This document shows, piece by piece, positions 1 through 7,990 of a stretch of 64,000 bases of DNA. Within the stretch, counting starts at the first letter, position 1, and every line of letters begins with the position of its first letter. The notes under the pieces were generated by a model. The model was given only the letters and a program-made list of their open reading frames with translations. It had not been told where the DNA came from and made no database searches. The stretch lies in assembly GCF_022835695.1 (NCBI RefSeq), contig NZ_BQUV01000001.1:1216263-1280262 (forward strand), written 5' to 3'. This stretch comes from Bradyrhizobium sp. Ce-3. Lineage in GTDB: Bacteria > Pseudomonadota > Alphaproteobacteria > Rhizobiales > Xanthobacteraceae. Position numbers and translations under genes: made by a program.

Positions 1-768
1 ATCGGCGACCTTGGCGACGACATCAGAGAGGCTCTTGAGCACGGTCGGCATCGAGCCGGCGAATTTCACCGCGCTCTCGATCTGGAACATCGCGTTGTCG
101 AACAGGATCGAGCCGAGGTCGCTCTTGCCGGAGCGCGGCAGCTCCAGGCTCTTCTGCGCGGCGGCGGCCGCCTCGAACGGCTGGGTCCAGAGCTGCTGAT
201 AGGCGTCGATCAGATTGGCCGCGATGTCGCGCGGCTCCTGCGCCACCTTTTTCGCGCTCGGCGGCTCGATCTGCCGCGGCACCGGCGTCAGGTCGTAGAT
301 CATGCTGGTCAGCGCAGCGCCCGCGCCGCCGTCGATGCAGGCATGGTGCATCTTGGAATACAGCCCGATCTCGTTGTCCTTCATGCCCTCGAAGACATAG
401 AACTCCCAGAGCGGGCGGGCACGGTTCAAGAGCTTGGCATGCATCCAGCCGACGATGCGCTCCAGCGTGGCGCGGTCGCGCGGCGCCGGCAGGCTGGCGC
501 GGAAGATGTGGCGGTCGATATCGAACTGGTCGTCCTCGACCCAGGACGGGTGATCGATGTCGAGCGGCGCCTTCTGCAGGCGCGCCTTGAGGATCGGCGC
601 GACGTGCAGCCGCGAGGCGATCATCGCCTTGAACTCCTCGAAGAAGTCGCCCTTGTAGCCGTCGGGCAGCCGGAAGATCGCCATGCTGCCGACATGCATC
701 GGCATTTCCGGCGTTTCCAGATACAGAAACGATGCGTCCAGCGAGGACAGCTTCTTGGCGTCGCTCAT
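1..768 (-). CDS. Wax ester synthase/diacylglycerol acyltransferase (WS/DGAT), 3' part outside window
   Basis: The visible 256 codons match the N-terminal half of bacterial WS/DGAT enzymes, which join acyl-CoA to alcohols or diacylglycerol to make storage lipids at the membrane. The hallmark HHxxxDG motif is at residues 141-147 (HHACIDG) and supplies the catalytic base. The opening residues (SSLDASFLYLETPEMPMHVGS) are typical of the family. The ATG at 766-768 is preceded by a good Shine-Dalgarno (GGGAGGAG on the minus strand). Family members are about 450-500 residues, so roughly half the gene lies before position 1. It is followed in the same direction after two other minus-strand genes, suggesting a lipid-related cluster. 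The acyl acceptor cannot be told from this fragment. Confidence 0.9.
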   Translation of the reverse strand, partial: MSDAKKLSSLDASFLYLETPEMPMHVGSMAIFRLPDGYKGDFFEEFKAMIASRLHVAPILKARLQKAPLDIDHPSWVEDDQFDIDRHIFRASLPAPRDRATLERIVGWMHAKLLNRARPLWEFYVFEGMKDNEIGLYSKMHHACIDGGAGAALTSMIYDLTPVPRQIEPPSAKKVAQEPRDIAANLIDAYQQLWTQPFEAAAAAQKSLELPRSGKSDLGSILFDNAMFQIESAVKFAGSMPTVLKSLSDVVAKVAD

Positions 769-827
769 GATCTCCTCCCGAGAGCCAACTCACGCGGGCG
801 CCTTGGCGGCGCTTCTCGTCGTCTGGT

Positions 828-1619
828 TTAGGATAGTGCCTGTTCTGCCGGCCCGTAGGCAATGGCAAAGGGGCCCGAGCGGTCAAAATGCCGGAACTCG
901 CCTTCCGGCTGCGCCAGCCGGTCGGCGATCGCCCATAGCGCCGCGGGGTTGACGCCGAGGCCGATATGGCTGGCGAAATGCACCTCGATGTTCTCGGCAG
1001 TCGCCGACGGCCGCAGCCGCGAGGTCCGCCAGTTCACGATGCCGTCGGTGCGGGAATAGATCGAGGTTGCCGGCACCGGCATGTCGCCGGCGATCGCGGC
1101 GCGAATCTCCGGGATATCGCCGACCGCCTCGCCGGACAGCAGCTCGTACAGCCGGGTCGCGTTGGTGGCGCGGATGTCGTCGGCGAACGGGCTGCCGAGC
1201 GTGATGATGGAGCGCACCAGCTCCGGCATCTGCGATGCCAGGTCGCGCGCATAGACGCCGCCGAGGCTCCAGCCGATGATCGAGACCTTGCGTCCGGTCG
1301 CCTCATGGACCCGCTTCAGCAGGTCGCGCAGCGCAGCCCGCCGGCTGGAAATCCCGCCGAAATTGCGGCCCATGTTCCAGGCATAGGCGTCGTAGCCGAG
1401 CTCCTTCAGATAACGCCGCATCGGCGCCATCGACAGGTCGCTGGCGAGGAAACCCGGCAGCGCCAGCACCGGATGACCGTCGCCCTTCGGCGCCTGCATC
1501 AGCAAAGGCGACAGCAGCAGGCTCGAATTCAGCTCGAGCACGCCGCGCGCTTCCGCCAGCATCAGGAACAGGCTGGGCGGGCGCAACCGGCGTTCGGTCC
1601 CATCAACGCTCCTGTCCAT
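828..1619 (-). CDS. Alpha/beta hydrolase (lipase/esterase-like)
   Basis: This 263-residue protein has the alpha/beta-hydrolase fold pattern: a conserved PGFLASD loop near residue 55 (oxyanion region), a nucleophile elbow GWSLGG with Ser118, and a late histidine in ASHIGLG. Text around it (NMGRNFGG, ITLGSPF) is typical of lipases and PHA-depolymerase-like hydrolases. I start it at the ATG at 1619, nine bases after the preceding gene stops, because the reading frame further upstream overlaps the DUF6489 gene. It lies between DUF6489 and a WS/DGAT gene, so a role in neutral lipid or polyester metabolism is a reasonable inference. The substrate is unknown. Confidence 0.8.
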   Translation of the reverse strand: MDRSVDGTERRLRPPSLFLMLAEARGVLELNSSLLLSPLLMQAPKGDGHPVLALPGFLASDLSMAPMRRYLKELGYDAYAWNMGRNFGGISSRRAALRDLLKRVHEATGRKVSIIGWSLGGVYARDLASQMPELVRSIITLGSPFADDIRATNATRLYELLSGEAVGDIPEIRAAIAGDMPVPATSIYSRTDGIVNWRTSRLRPSATAENIEVHFASHIGLGVNPAALWAIADRLAQPEGEFRHFDRSGPFAIAYGPAEQALS

Positions 1620-1627
1620 GGCGGCCA

Positions 1628-1876
1628 CTATTTCTTCTTGCTCGAGCCGCCGAAGCCGGCCATCGCCACGAACATGTCCTGGAAGCGCTCGGCGAGCTTG
1701 GGATCGAAGGTGAACCAGCTCTGCATCAGCGATTCCGGTGAAATCTTGTCGATGTTCGACGTCATCTGCTGCTGCAGCTTGTCCATGACGGCGGTCTGCA
1801 TCGGCCCCACGTCGGGCAGGCCGAAGAACTGCCGCGCTTCGAGGGGCGTACAATCTATCTCGACGTTGACTTTCAT
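1628..1876 (-). CDS. DUF6489 family small protein
   Basis: An 82-residue protein beginning MKVNVEIDCTPLEAR and ending in a lysine-rich tail. I recognise this as the DUF6489 type, a small alphaproteobacterial family of unknown function. There is no signal peptide or membrane segment. A near-perfect AGGAGG sits seven bases before the ATG, implying strong translation. It is the first gene of a minus-strand cluster with a hydrolase nine bases downstream and a WS/DGAT gene next. A granule- or lipid-associated role would fit the neighbours, but nothing in the protein itself demonstrates it. Confidence 0.75.
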   Translation of the reverse strand: MKVNVEIDCTPLEARQFFGLPDVGPMQTAVMDKLQQQMTSNIDKISPESLMQSWFTFDPKLAERFQDMFVAMAGFGGSSKKK

Positions 1877-2253
1877 ATCCGCCTCCTCAAATGCGCCTTC
1901 GCCGGCTCAGTATCGCCGCGACGGGGTACGTTGCGCAAGTCGGCCCCACCCGCCCCCGGGTGCAGTCGGCCTCAATCATCCGTTATGGTCAACCAAACTG
2001 CTTCGGAGCGATCGGCATAAGCGGGGCGCGCCGGTGATCATTCCTGTGCCCGACAGCCAGCACTCCGAAAGTCGAATGTCACGCGTTCGCGCCGGCCGCT
2101 TACTCTCGAATCCCAGCCATTGCGCTGCACCCGCGCGAGCAGGTTAACCCTTTGGGAAATCGCGCTTGCGCGGCCGGCAAACTCTGGCAACATGCATCAA
2201 TAATACCAGCCGGACAAAGCAGCCGGCGGACAAAAACGGGGACGCGGGATCAC
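1877..2253. other. Divergent intergenic region
   Basis: This 377-bp gap separates the minus-strand lipid cluster from the plus-strand peptide-transporter operon and must hold promoters for both. I see no convincing coding frame, no strong -35/-10 pair and no long dyad. The plus-strand gene has only a weak ribosome site (GGGGA about 13 bases before its ATG). Confidence 0.5.
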
Positions 2254-3852
2254 ATGTCGGTACGTTGGAGTTTGTTTGCGGCGGCTGCCGTCGCGCTGGT
2301 CGCCGTTGCCTTGCCGGCATCGGCCCAGACGCTGAAATATGCCAATCAGGGCGAGCTGAAGTCGCTCGATCCGTACACCCTGAAGGAAACCACGACGATC
2401 GCGCACCACGCCCACGTCTACGAGGGCCTCACCGCGCGCGACAAGGACCTCAAGATCATCCCGGCACTGGCGGAAAGCTGGGAGACGCTGAGCCCGACCA
2501 AATGGCGCTTCCACCTGCGCAAGGGCGTCAAATTCCACAATGGCGATCCCTTCACCGCCGACGACGTGCTGTTCTCCGCCGACCGCGTCCGCGCCAAGGG
2601 CTCCAATTTCCTCAGCAACGTCCCGGCCGACGCCAAGTTCACCAAGGTCGACGACTACACCGTCGACGTGACGCTGGACTCGCCCAATCCCATCCTGACC
2701 TCGCAATGGGATAGCTGGTACATCATGGACAAGAAGTGGTGCGAGGAGAACAACTCCGTCGCACCGACGCCGGCCTCGGCGACCACGCCGAGCTACGCGG
2801 CGCTGCACGAGAACGGCACCGGCCCCTTCACGATCGAGAGCCATCAGCCCGGCGTGAAGACCGTGTTCAAGGCTTTCCCGGGCTACTGGCGCAAGGTGGA
2901 GCATAATCTCAAGGAGATCATCTTCACCCCGATCGGCTCCGACGCCACCCGCGTCGCCGCACTGCTCTCGGGCGAGGTCGACGTCATCGAACCGGTTCCG
3001 CTGCAGGACATCCAGCGGGTCAATTCCAGCGGCGTCGCCACCGTGATGACCGCGCCGGAGATCCGCACCATCTTCATCGGCATGGATATGGCGCGCGACG
3101 AGCTGCTGTACTCCAACATCAAGGGCAAGAATCCGTTCAAGGACATCAAGGTCCGCGAAGCCTTCTACAAGACGATCGACGTCGATCTGATCAAGACCCG
3201 CGTGATGCGCGGCATGTCGACGCCCTCGGCCCTGATGATCGCCCCCGAGCTCTACCCGCTGTCGAAGGAGTTCACCCGGCCGAAGCCCGATCCGGAAAGC
3301 GCCAAGAAGCTCCTGGCCGAGGCCGGCTATCCGAACGGCTTCGAAGTCACGATGGATTGCCCGAACGACCGCTATGTCAACGACGCCGCGATCTGCCAGG
3401 CGGTGGTCGGCATGCTGGCCCGCATCGGCGTCAAGGTGAACCTCTTGGCGCAGCCGAAGGCACAGTATTTCGGCAAGGTGCTGAAGCCCGGTGGCTACCA
3501 GACCTCGTTCTTCATGCTGGGCTGGACCCCGGCGACGTCAGACTCGCACAACGTGCTGCACGACATCCTCGGCTGCCGCGACGATCCGAAGGATTCGACC
3601 CGGGGCGAGGCCAATCTCGGCGGCTATTGCAACAAGGAAGTCGACGCGCTGACCGACAAGGTGCTGGTCGAGAGCGACACCGCCAAGCGCGATCAGCTGA
3701 TCAAGCAGGCCTACGAAATCGTCATCAAGGACTACGGCTACATTCCGCTGCACCAGCAGCCGCTGGTGTGGGGCGTATCGAAAAAGGTCAAATTGACCCA
3801 GCGCGCGGACAACCAGGTGCTGCTGTACTGGGCGACCAAAGAGGGTGAGTAG
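2254..3852 (+). CDS. Peptide/nickel-type ABC transporter substrate-binding protein (family 5)
   Basis: This 532-residue periplasmic binding protein belongs to the DppA/OppA/NikA family (SBP_bac_5). The first 25 residues form a signal peptide ending at an AxA-type site (ALPASAQ). The mature protein shows family landmarks: LDPYTLKE near the start, the AESWE..W.F.LRKGVKFHNGDPFTADDV block, and GTGPF. An in-frame start 34 codons upstream would add a hydrophilic leader before the signal peptide, so I use the ATG at 2254. It heads an SBP-permease-permease-ATPase-ATPase operon and probably delivers peptides, perhaps gamma-glutamyl peptides given the downstream gamma-glutamyltransferase. The ligand is an inference. 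Confidence 0.92.
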   Translation: MSVRWSLFAAAAVALVAVALPASAQTLKYANQGELKSLDPYTLKETTTIAHHAHVYEGLTARDKDLKIIPALAESWETLSPTKWRFHLRKGVKFHNGDPFTADDVLFSADRVRAKGSNFLSNVPADAKFTKVDDYTVDVTLDSPNPILTSQWDSWYIMDKKWCEENNSVAPTPASATTPSYAALHENGTGPFTIESHQPGVKTVFKAFPGYWRKVEHNLKEIIFTPIGSDATRVAALLSGEVDVIEPVPLQDIQRVNSSGVATVMTAPEIRTIFIGMDMARDELLYSNIKGKNPFKDIKVREAFYKTIDVDLIKTRVMRGMSTPSALMIAPELYPLSKEFTRPKPDPESAKKLLAEAGYPNGFEVTMDCPNDRYVNDAAICQAVVGMLARIGVKVNLLAQPKAQYFGKVLKPGGYQTSFFMLGWTPATSDSHNVLHDILGCRDDPKDSTRGEANLGGYCNKEVDALTDKVLVESDTAKRDQLIKQAYEIVIKDYGYIPLHQQPLVWGVSKKVKLTQRADNQVLLYWATKEGE

Positions 3853-3868
3853 CGGCGCCAGCGAATTG

Positions 3869-3896
3869 GGTCCCGGAAGCGCAAGCTTCCGGGACC
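3869..3896 (+). promoter_or_regulatory. Intra-operon stem-loop after the binding-protein gene
   Basis: A perfect inverted repeat has 12-bp arms (GGTCCCGGAAGC and its complement) closed by a GCAA tetraloop, a stable GNRA loop. It begins 17 bases after the binding-protein stop and ends 59 bases before the first permease. There is no T-run, so it is more likely an mRNA-stabilising or processing element that raises binding-protein levels than a full terminator. Confidence 0.7.
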
Positions 3897-3955
3897 TCGC
3901 GTTTTCCGGTCGCGCAAAGCCGCGCGCCAAATCTCAAAAGCAGTGAAAGGTAGAG

Positions 3956-4936
3956 ATGCTCGCTTTCACTCTTCGCCGTTTCCTGCAGGCGATCGGCGTC
4001 ATGCTCGCCGTCGGCGTCATTGCGTTCGCGATGTTCCGCTTCGCCGGCGATCCGGTCAACCAGATCGTCTCGATCGACACCTCGGCCGCGCAGCGCGCCG
4101 AGATCCGGCACTCGCTCGGCCTCGACGATCCCGTGCTGGTGCAGTTCGGCCGCTACTTCATCAATGCGCTGCAGTTCAAGTTCGGCGTATCCTACCAGTT
4201 CCGCCTGCCGGTCTCCTCGCTGCTGGCGGAGCGCATGCCGGCGACGCTGGAGCTTGCGATCGTCGCCACCATCTTTGCGATGGTGGCCGGCATCCTGATG
4301 GGGGTCTATTCGGCGCTGCGCCGCGACACCGTGCTCGCCAGATTATTCCAGGCGATATCGCTGATCGGCATTTCGCTGCCGACCTTCCTGATCGGCATCC
4401 TCCTGATCTACCTGTTCGCAGTGACCCTGGGGTGGCTGCCCTCCTTCGGCCGCGGCGAGGTGGTGAAGCTCGGCTGGTGGTCGACCGGGCTGCTGACCGT
4501 CTCCGGCTGGAAGGCGATCATCATGCCGGCGATCACGCTCGGACTGTTCCAGATGACCCTGATCATGCGGCTGGTGCGCGCCGAGATGCTGGAGGTGCTG
4601 CGCACCGACTATATCCGCTTCGCCCGCGCCCGCGGGCTGACCACGCGCGCGATCCATTTCGGCCACGCGCTGAAGAACACGCTGGTTCCCGTGATCACGG
4701 TGGCCGGCCTGCAGTTTGGCTCGGTTATTGCATTCTCGATCATCACCGAAACCGTGTTCCAATGGCCGGGCATGGGACTTCTCTTCGTGCAGGCCGTGCA
4801 GAACGTCGATATCCCGATCATGGCCGCGTATCTCCTGATGGTCTCGTTGATCTTCGTCACCATCAATCTCGTGGTCGACATCCTCTACACCGTGGTCGAT
4901 CCGCGCTTGCGCTCGACCGTCGGCCGCGCGGCGTGA
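3956..4936 (+). CDS. Peptide ABC transporter permease (DppB-like)
   Basis: This 326-residue inner-membrane permease has the DppB/OppB layout: an N-terminal membrane segment (LAFTLRRFLQAIGVM...), a periplasmic stretch with SLGLDDPVLVQFGRY, then five more membrane segments. The EAA-type loop that contacts the ATPase is recognisable around residues 220-245 (RARGLTTRAIHFGHALKNTL). It follows the binding protein after a hairpin and precedes the second permease by 11 bases. It forms half of the membrane channel of the first peptide importer in this locus. Confidence 0.92.
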   Translation: MLAFTLRRFLQAIGVMLAVGVIAFAMFRFAGDPVNQIVSIDTSAAQRAEIRHSLGLDDPVLVQFGRYFINALQFKFGVSYQFRLPVSSLLAERMPATLELAIVATIFAMVAGILMGVYSALRRDTVLARLFQAISLIGISLPTFLIGILLIYLFAVTLGWLPSFGRGEVVKLGWWSTGLLTVSGWKAIIMPAITLGLFQMTLIMRLVRAEMLEVLRTDYIRFARARGLTTRAIHFGHALKNTLVPVITVAGLQFGSVIAFSIITETVFQWPGMGLLFVQAVQNVDIPIMAAYLLMVSLIFVTINLVVDILYTVVDPRLRSTVGRAA

Positions 4937-4947
4937 GGGGCCGACCG

Positions 4948-5907
4948 ATGTCCGACGCCGTCGTCCCCCATCGCGCCGAAGACCACCGGGCACCTGCCGG
5001 CTGGTTCAGGCGCGCGCTCGATAGCGACATCTTCTATTCGTTCCGCCGCTCCAGGCTGACGATGGTCGCCGCCGCGATCACGCTGCTGTTCTTCCTGCTG
5101 GCGATATCAGCGTCGTGGCTTGCGGTGCAGAACCCGTTCGATCCGGCGCAGTTGCAACTGATGAACTCGCGGATCGCGCCGCTGTGGACCGCCGACGGCC
5201 AGAGCCCGTTCCTGCTCGGCACCGACGAGCAGGGCCGCGACGTGCTCTCGGCGATCCTCTACGGCCTGCGCATCTCGCTTGCGGTCGGCATTGCCGGCGT
5301 GGTGTTCGCCGGCGCGCTCGGGATCGCGCTCGGGCTGGTCGCCGGCTACTTCGGCGGCGTGATCGACACCGTGATCATGCGGATCGCCGACGTACAGCTC
5401 ACCTTCCCGGCGATCCTGATCGCGCTGCTGGTCAACGGCGTCGCCAAATCGCTGCTCGGCAACAGGCTCGACGAGATGAGCACGCTGGGCGTGCTCGTGA
5501 TCGCGATCGGCCTCAGTTTCTGGGTGCAATATGCCCGCACCGTGCGCGGCTCGGTCATGGTCGAGAAGAACAAGGATTATGTGGCGGCGGCGCAGCTGAT
5601 CGGCCTGCCGGCGCCGAAGATCATGTTCCGCCACGTGCTGCCGAACACGATGGGCCCGATCCTCGTGATCGCCACCATCAACCTCGCGCTCGCCATCATC
5701 ACCGAGGCGACGCTGTCGTTCCTCGGCGCCGGCATGCCCGACACCATGCCCTCGCTCGGCACCCTGATCCGGATCGGCAACAATTATCTGTTCGCCGGCG
5801 AATGGTGGATCGTCGCCTTCCCGGGCATTGCACTGGCCGGCCTGATCCTTTCCATCAACCTGCTCGGCGACTGGCTGCGCGACGCGCTCAACCCAAAGCT
5901 CCGATGA
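4948..5907 (+). CDS. Peptide ABC transporter permease (DppC-like)
   Basis: This 319-residue permease is of the DppC/OppC type. It carries the N-terminal OppC region (FRRSRLTMVAAAITLLFFLLA), the GTDEQGRDVLSAILYG signature, and the EAA loop (AAQLIGLPAPKIMFRHVLPN). The ATG at 4948 starts the protein 11 bases after the first permease stops; the same frame continues upstream without stop but has no homologous sequence there. The stop overlaps the start of the next ATPase gene (ATGA), implying translational coupling. It pairs with the DppB-like permease. Confidence 0.92.
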   Translation: MSDAVVPHRAEDHRAPAGWFRRALDSDIFYSFRRSRLTMVAAAITLLFFLLAISASWLAVQNPFDPAQLQLMNSRIAPLWTADGQSPFLLGTDEQGRDVLSAILYGLRISLAVGIAGVVFAGALGIALGLVAGYFGGVIDTVIMRIADVQLTFPAILIALLVNGVAKSLLGNRLDEMSTLGVLVIAIGLSFWVQYARTVRGSVMVEKNKDYVAAAQLIGLPAPKIMFRHVLPNTMGPILVIATINLALAIITEATLSFLGAGMPDTMPSLGTLIRIGNNYLFAGEWWIVAFPGIALAGLILSINLLGDWLRDALNPKLR

Positions 5908-6887
5908 CAAAGCCTGTCCTCTCCGTGCGCAATCTCGAGGTGGAATTCGTCACCCGCCGCGCCACCTTGCGTGCCATCAACGGCGTGTCGTTCGATATCG
6001 CCAAGGGCGAGGTGCTCGGCGTGGTCGGCGAATCCGGCGCCGGCAAATCGGTCACCGGCCTTGCCGTGATCGGGCTGATCGATCCGCCCGGCCGCATCTC
6101 GAGCGGCGAGATCGAACTGTCGGGCACAAGGATCGACCACCTTCCGCCGGAGGAGATCCGCCGCGTCAGGGGCAAGCGGATCGGCATGATCTTCCAGGAT
6201 CCGCTGACCAGCCTCAACCCGCTCTACCGGATCGGCGACCAGATCGTCGAGACCATCCGCACCCACAGCAATCTGAGCGAAAGCGCCGCGCGCCGGCGCG
6301 CCATCGACCTGCTGGCCGAGGTCGGCATCCCCGCGCCCGAAAAGCGCATCGACGGCTACCCGCACGAATTCTCCGGCGGCATGCGCCAGCGCGTCGTCAT
6401 TGCGCTTGCGATCTGCGCCGAGCCCGAGCTGATCATCGCCGACGAGCCGACCACCGCGCTCGACGTCTCGGTGCAGGCGCAGATCATCGCGCTGATCAAG
6501 CGACTCGGCCGCGACCACGGCACCGCCGTGATGCTGGTGACCCACGACATGGGCGTGATCGCCGAGACCTGCGACCGCGTCGCGGTGATGTATTCCGGCC
6601 GCATCGCCGAGATCGGACCGGTGCAGGAGGTGGTTCGCAATCCCTTGCATCCCTATGCCAAGGGCCTGATGGGCGCGATCCCGACGCTCGCGGGCGAGGA
6701 CAAGCGCCTGGTGCAGATACCGGGCGCGATGCCGCGGCTGTCGGCGATCCCGCCGGGCTGCCCGTTCAATCCGCGCTGCGCGTTTGTCTTCGATCGCTGC
6801 CGCGTCGAGCGCCCCGAGCCGATCCGGCAAGGAGACCAATCCGTCGCCTGCCATCTGTTCGAGCCGGCGAAGGAAACGGCGGCATGA
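5904..6887 (+). CDS. Peptide ABC transporter ATP-binding protein (DppD-like)
   Basis: This 327-residue ATPase has Walker A GESGAGKS, the Q-loop FQDPLTSLNP, the ABC signature FSGGMRQR, Walker B LIIADEP and the switch histidine (VTHDMG). The C-terminal oligopeptide/dipeptide extension with its cysteine motif (CPFNPRC...C) is present, as in DppD/OppD. It overlaps the upstream permease and the downstream ATPase by four bases each. Together with the next gene it powers the first importer. Confidence 0.93.
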   Translation: MTKPVLSVRNLEVEFVTRRATLRAINGVSFDIAKGEVLGVVGESGAGKSVTGLAVIGLIDPPGRISSGEIELSGTRIDHLPPEEIRRVRGKRIGMIFQDPLTSLNPLYRIGDQIVETIRTHSNLSESAARRRAIDLLAEVGIPAPEKRIDGYPHEFSGGMRQRVVIALAICAEPELIIADEPTTALDVSVQAQIIALIKRLGRDHGTAVMLVTHDMGVIAETCDRVAVMYSGRIAEIGPVQEVVRNPLHPYAKGLMGAIPTLAGEDKRLVQIPGAMPRLSAIPPGCPFNPRCAFVFDRCRVERPEPIRQGDQSVACHLFEPAKETAA

Positions 6888-7879
6888 GCGGGACATTGAT
6901 CGAGGTCAGGAATCTGCGCCGCGTCTTCGACGTCTCGAAACCGTGGCTCAACCGTGTGATCGAGGGCGGCCATCTCGAGTATCTCAAAGCCGTCGACGGC
7001 GTCTCTTTCGACATCAAGCGCGGCGAGACCTTTGCGCTGGTCGGCGAATCCGGTTCCGGCAAGACCACGGTGGCGCGCATGGTCGTCGGCCTGCTGCCGC
7101 CGAGCTCGGGCGAAGTCGTCATCGACGGCGTCTCAATGACCGATCCGCGGCAGGGCCAGGCGCGGCGCCGGCTGCGCCGGCGCATCCAGATGGTTTTCCA
7201 GGATCCCTATGCCAGCCTCAATCCGCGCTACCGCGTCGCCGCGATCGTCGCCGAGCCGATCCGCGCCTTCGACCTGATCCAGGGCGAGCGCGACATCAAG
7301 GCCCGGGTCGGCGAATTGCTCTCGCTGGTCGGCCTGCACCCCGACGACGGCCAGAAATTCCCGCACGAATTTTCCGGCGGCCAGCGCCAGCGCATCGCGA
7401 TCGCCCGCGCGTTGGCGTCCGAAGCCGAGTTCATCGTCTGCGACGAGCCGACCTCGGCGCTCGACGTCTCGGTGCAGGCGCAGATCCTCAATCTGATGCG
7501 CGATTTGCAGGACAAGTTCGGCCTGACCTATCTGTTCATCAGCCATAATCTCGCTGTGGTCCGCCACATGGCGAGCCGGATCGGCGTGATGTATCTCGGC
7601 CGCATCGTCGAGATCGCCGAGGGCCGGAAACTGTTCGAGAACCCGCGGATGCCCTACACCAGGATGCTGCTCGGCGCGGTTCCGGACCTTGCGATGTCCG
7701 GCCGCCAGCGCATCCCGGTCAAGGGCGAGATTCCCAACCCGATCGATCCGCCGCGGGGCTGCTCGTTCAACCCGCGCTGTCCGCTCGCCTTCGATCTGTG
7801 CCGCGAGAAGACGCCGGAACTGATCGATGGCGTCGCCTGCCACGCCGTCAACAGCCCTGCCGCCGCCGTTCCGGCATGA
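6884..7879 (+). CDS. Peptide ABC transporter ATP-binding protein (DppF-like)
   Basis: This 331-residue ATPase shows Walker A GESGSGKT, Q-loop [11 protein letters not shown], signature FSGGQRQR and Walker B FIVCDEP, with the C-terminal CSFNPRCPLAFDLC extension. The form of the Q-loop and the [12 protein letters not shown] start are typical of DppF/OppF partners. It is the last gene of the first importer; a 111-bp gap follows before the gamma-glutamyltransferase. Heterodimerisation with the DppD-like ATPase is expected from the family. Confidence 0.93.
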   Translation: MSGTLIEVRNLRRVFDVSKPWLNRVIEGGHLEYLKAVDGVSFDIKRGETFALVGESGSGKTTVARMVVGLLPPSSGEVVIDGVSMTDPRQGQARRRLRRRIQMVFQDPYASLNPRYRVAAIVAEPIRAFDLIQGERDIKARVGELLSLVGLHPDDGQKFPHEFSGGQRQRIAIARALASEAEFIVCDEPTSALDVSVQAQILNLMRDLQDKFGLTYLFISHNLAVVRHMASRIGVMYLGRIVEIAEGRKLFENPRMPYTRMLLGAVPDLAMSGRQRIPVKGEIPNPIDPPRGCSFNPRCPLAFDLCREKTPELIDGVACHAVNSPAAAVPA

Positions 7880-7990
7880 TCACGCGGATGGGAGCGGCCA
7901 TGTGCACCAGGCGGTTGGCATGCCAGCCCGGCTGTGATCAAGTGCGCGCGCAAAGAAACCCAACGACAAACCGATAAACGGTCAACCGCC

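Noticed and set aside
2090-2253. Possible sigma-54 promoter before the first peptide transporter
   Set aside because: TGGCAA is present near 2185 but no properly spaced TTGCA partner is found.
3943-5907. 654-codon frame appearing to fuse an arginine-rich protein to the DppC-like permease
   Set aside because: The first half is an off-frame shadow of the DppB-like gene; homology begins at the ATG at 4948.
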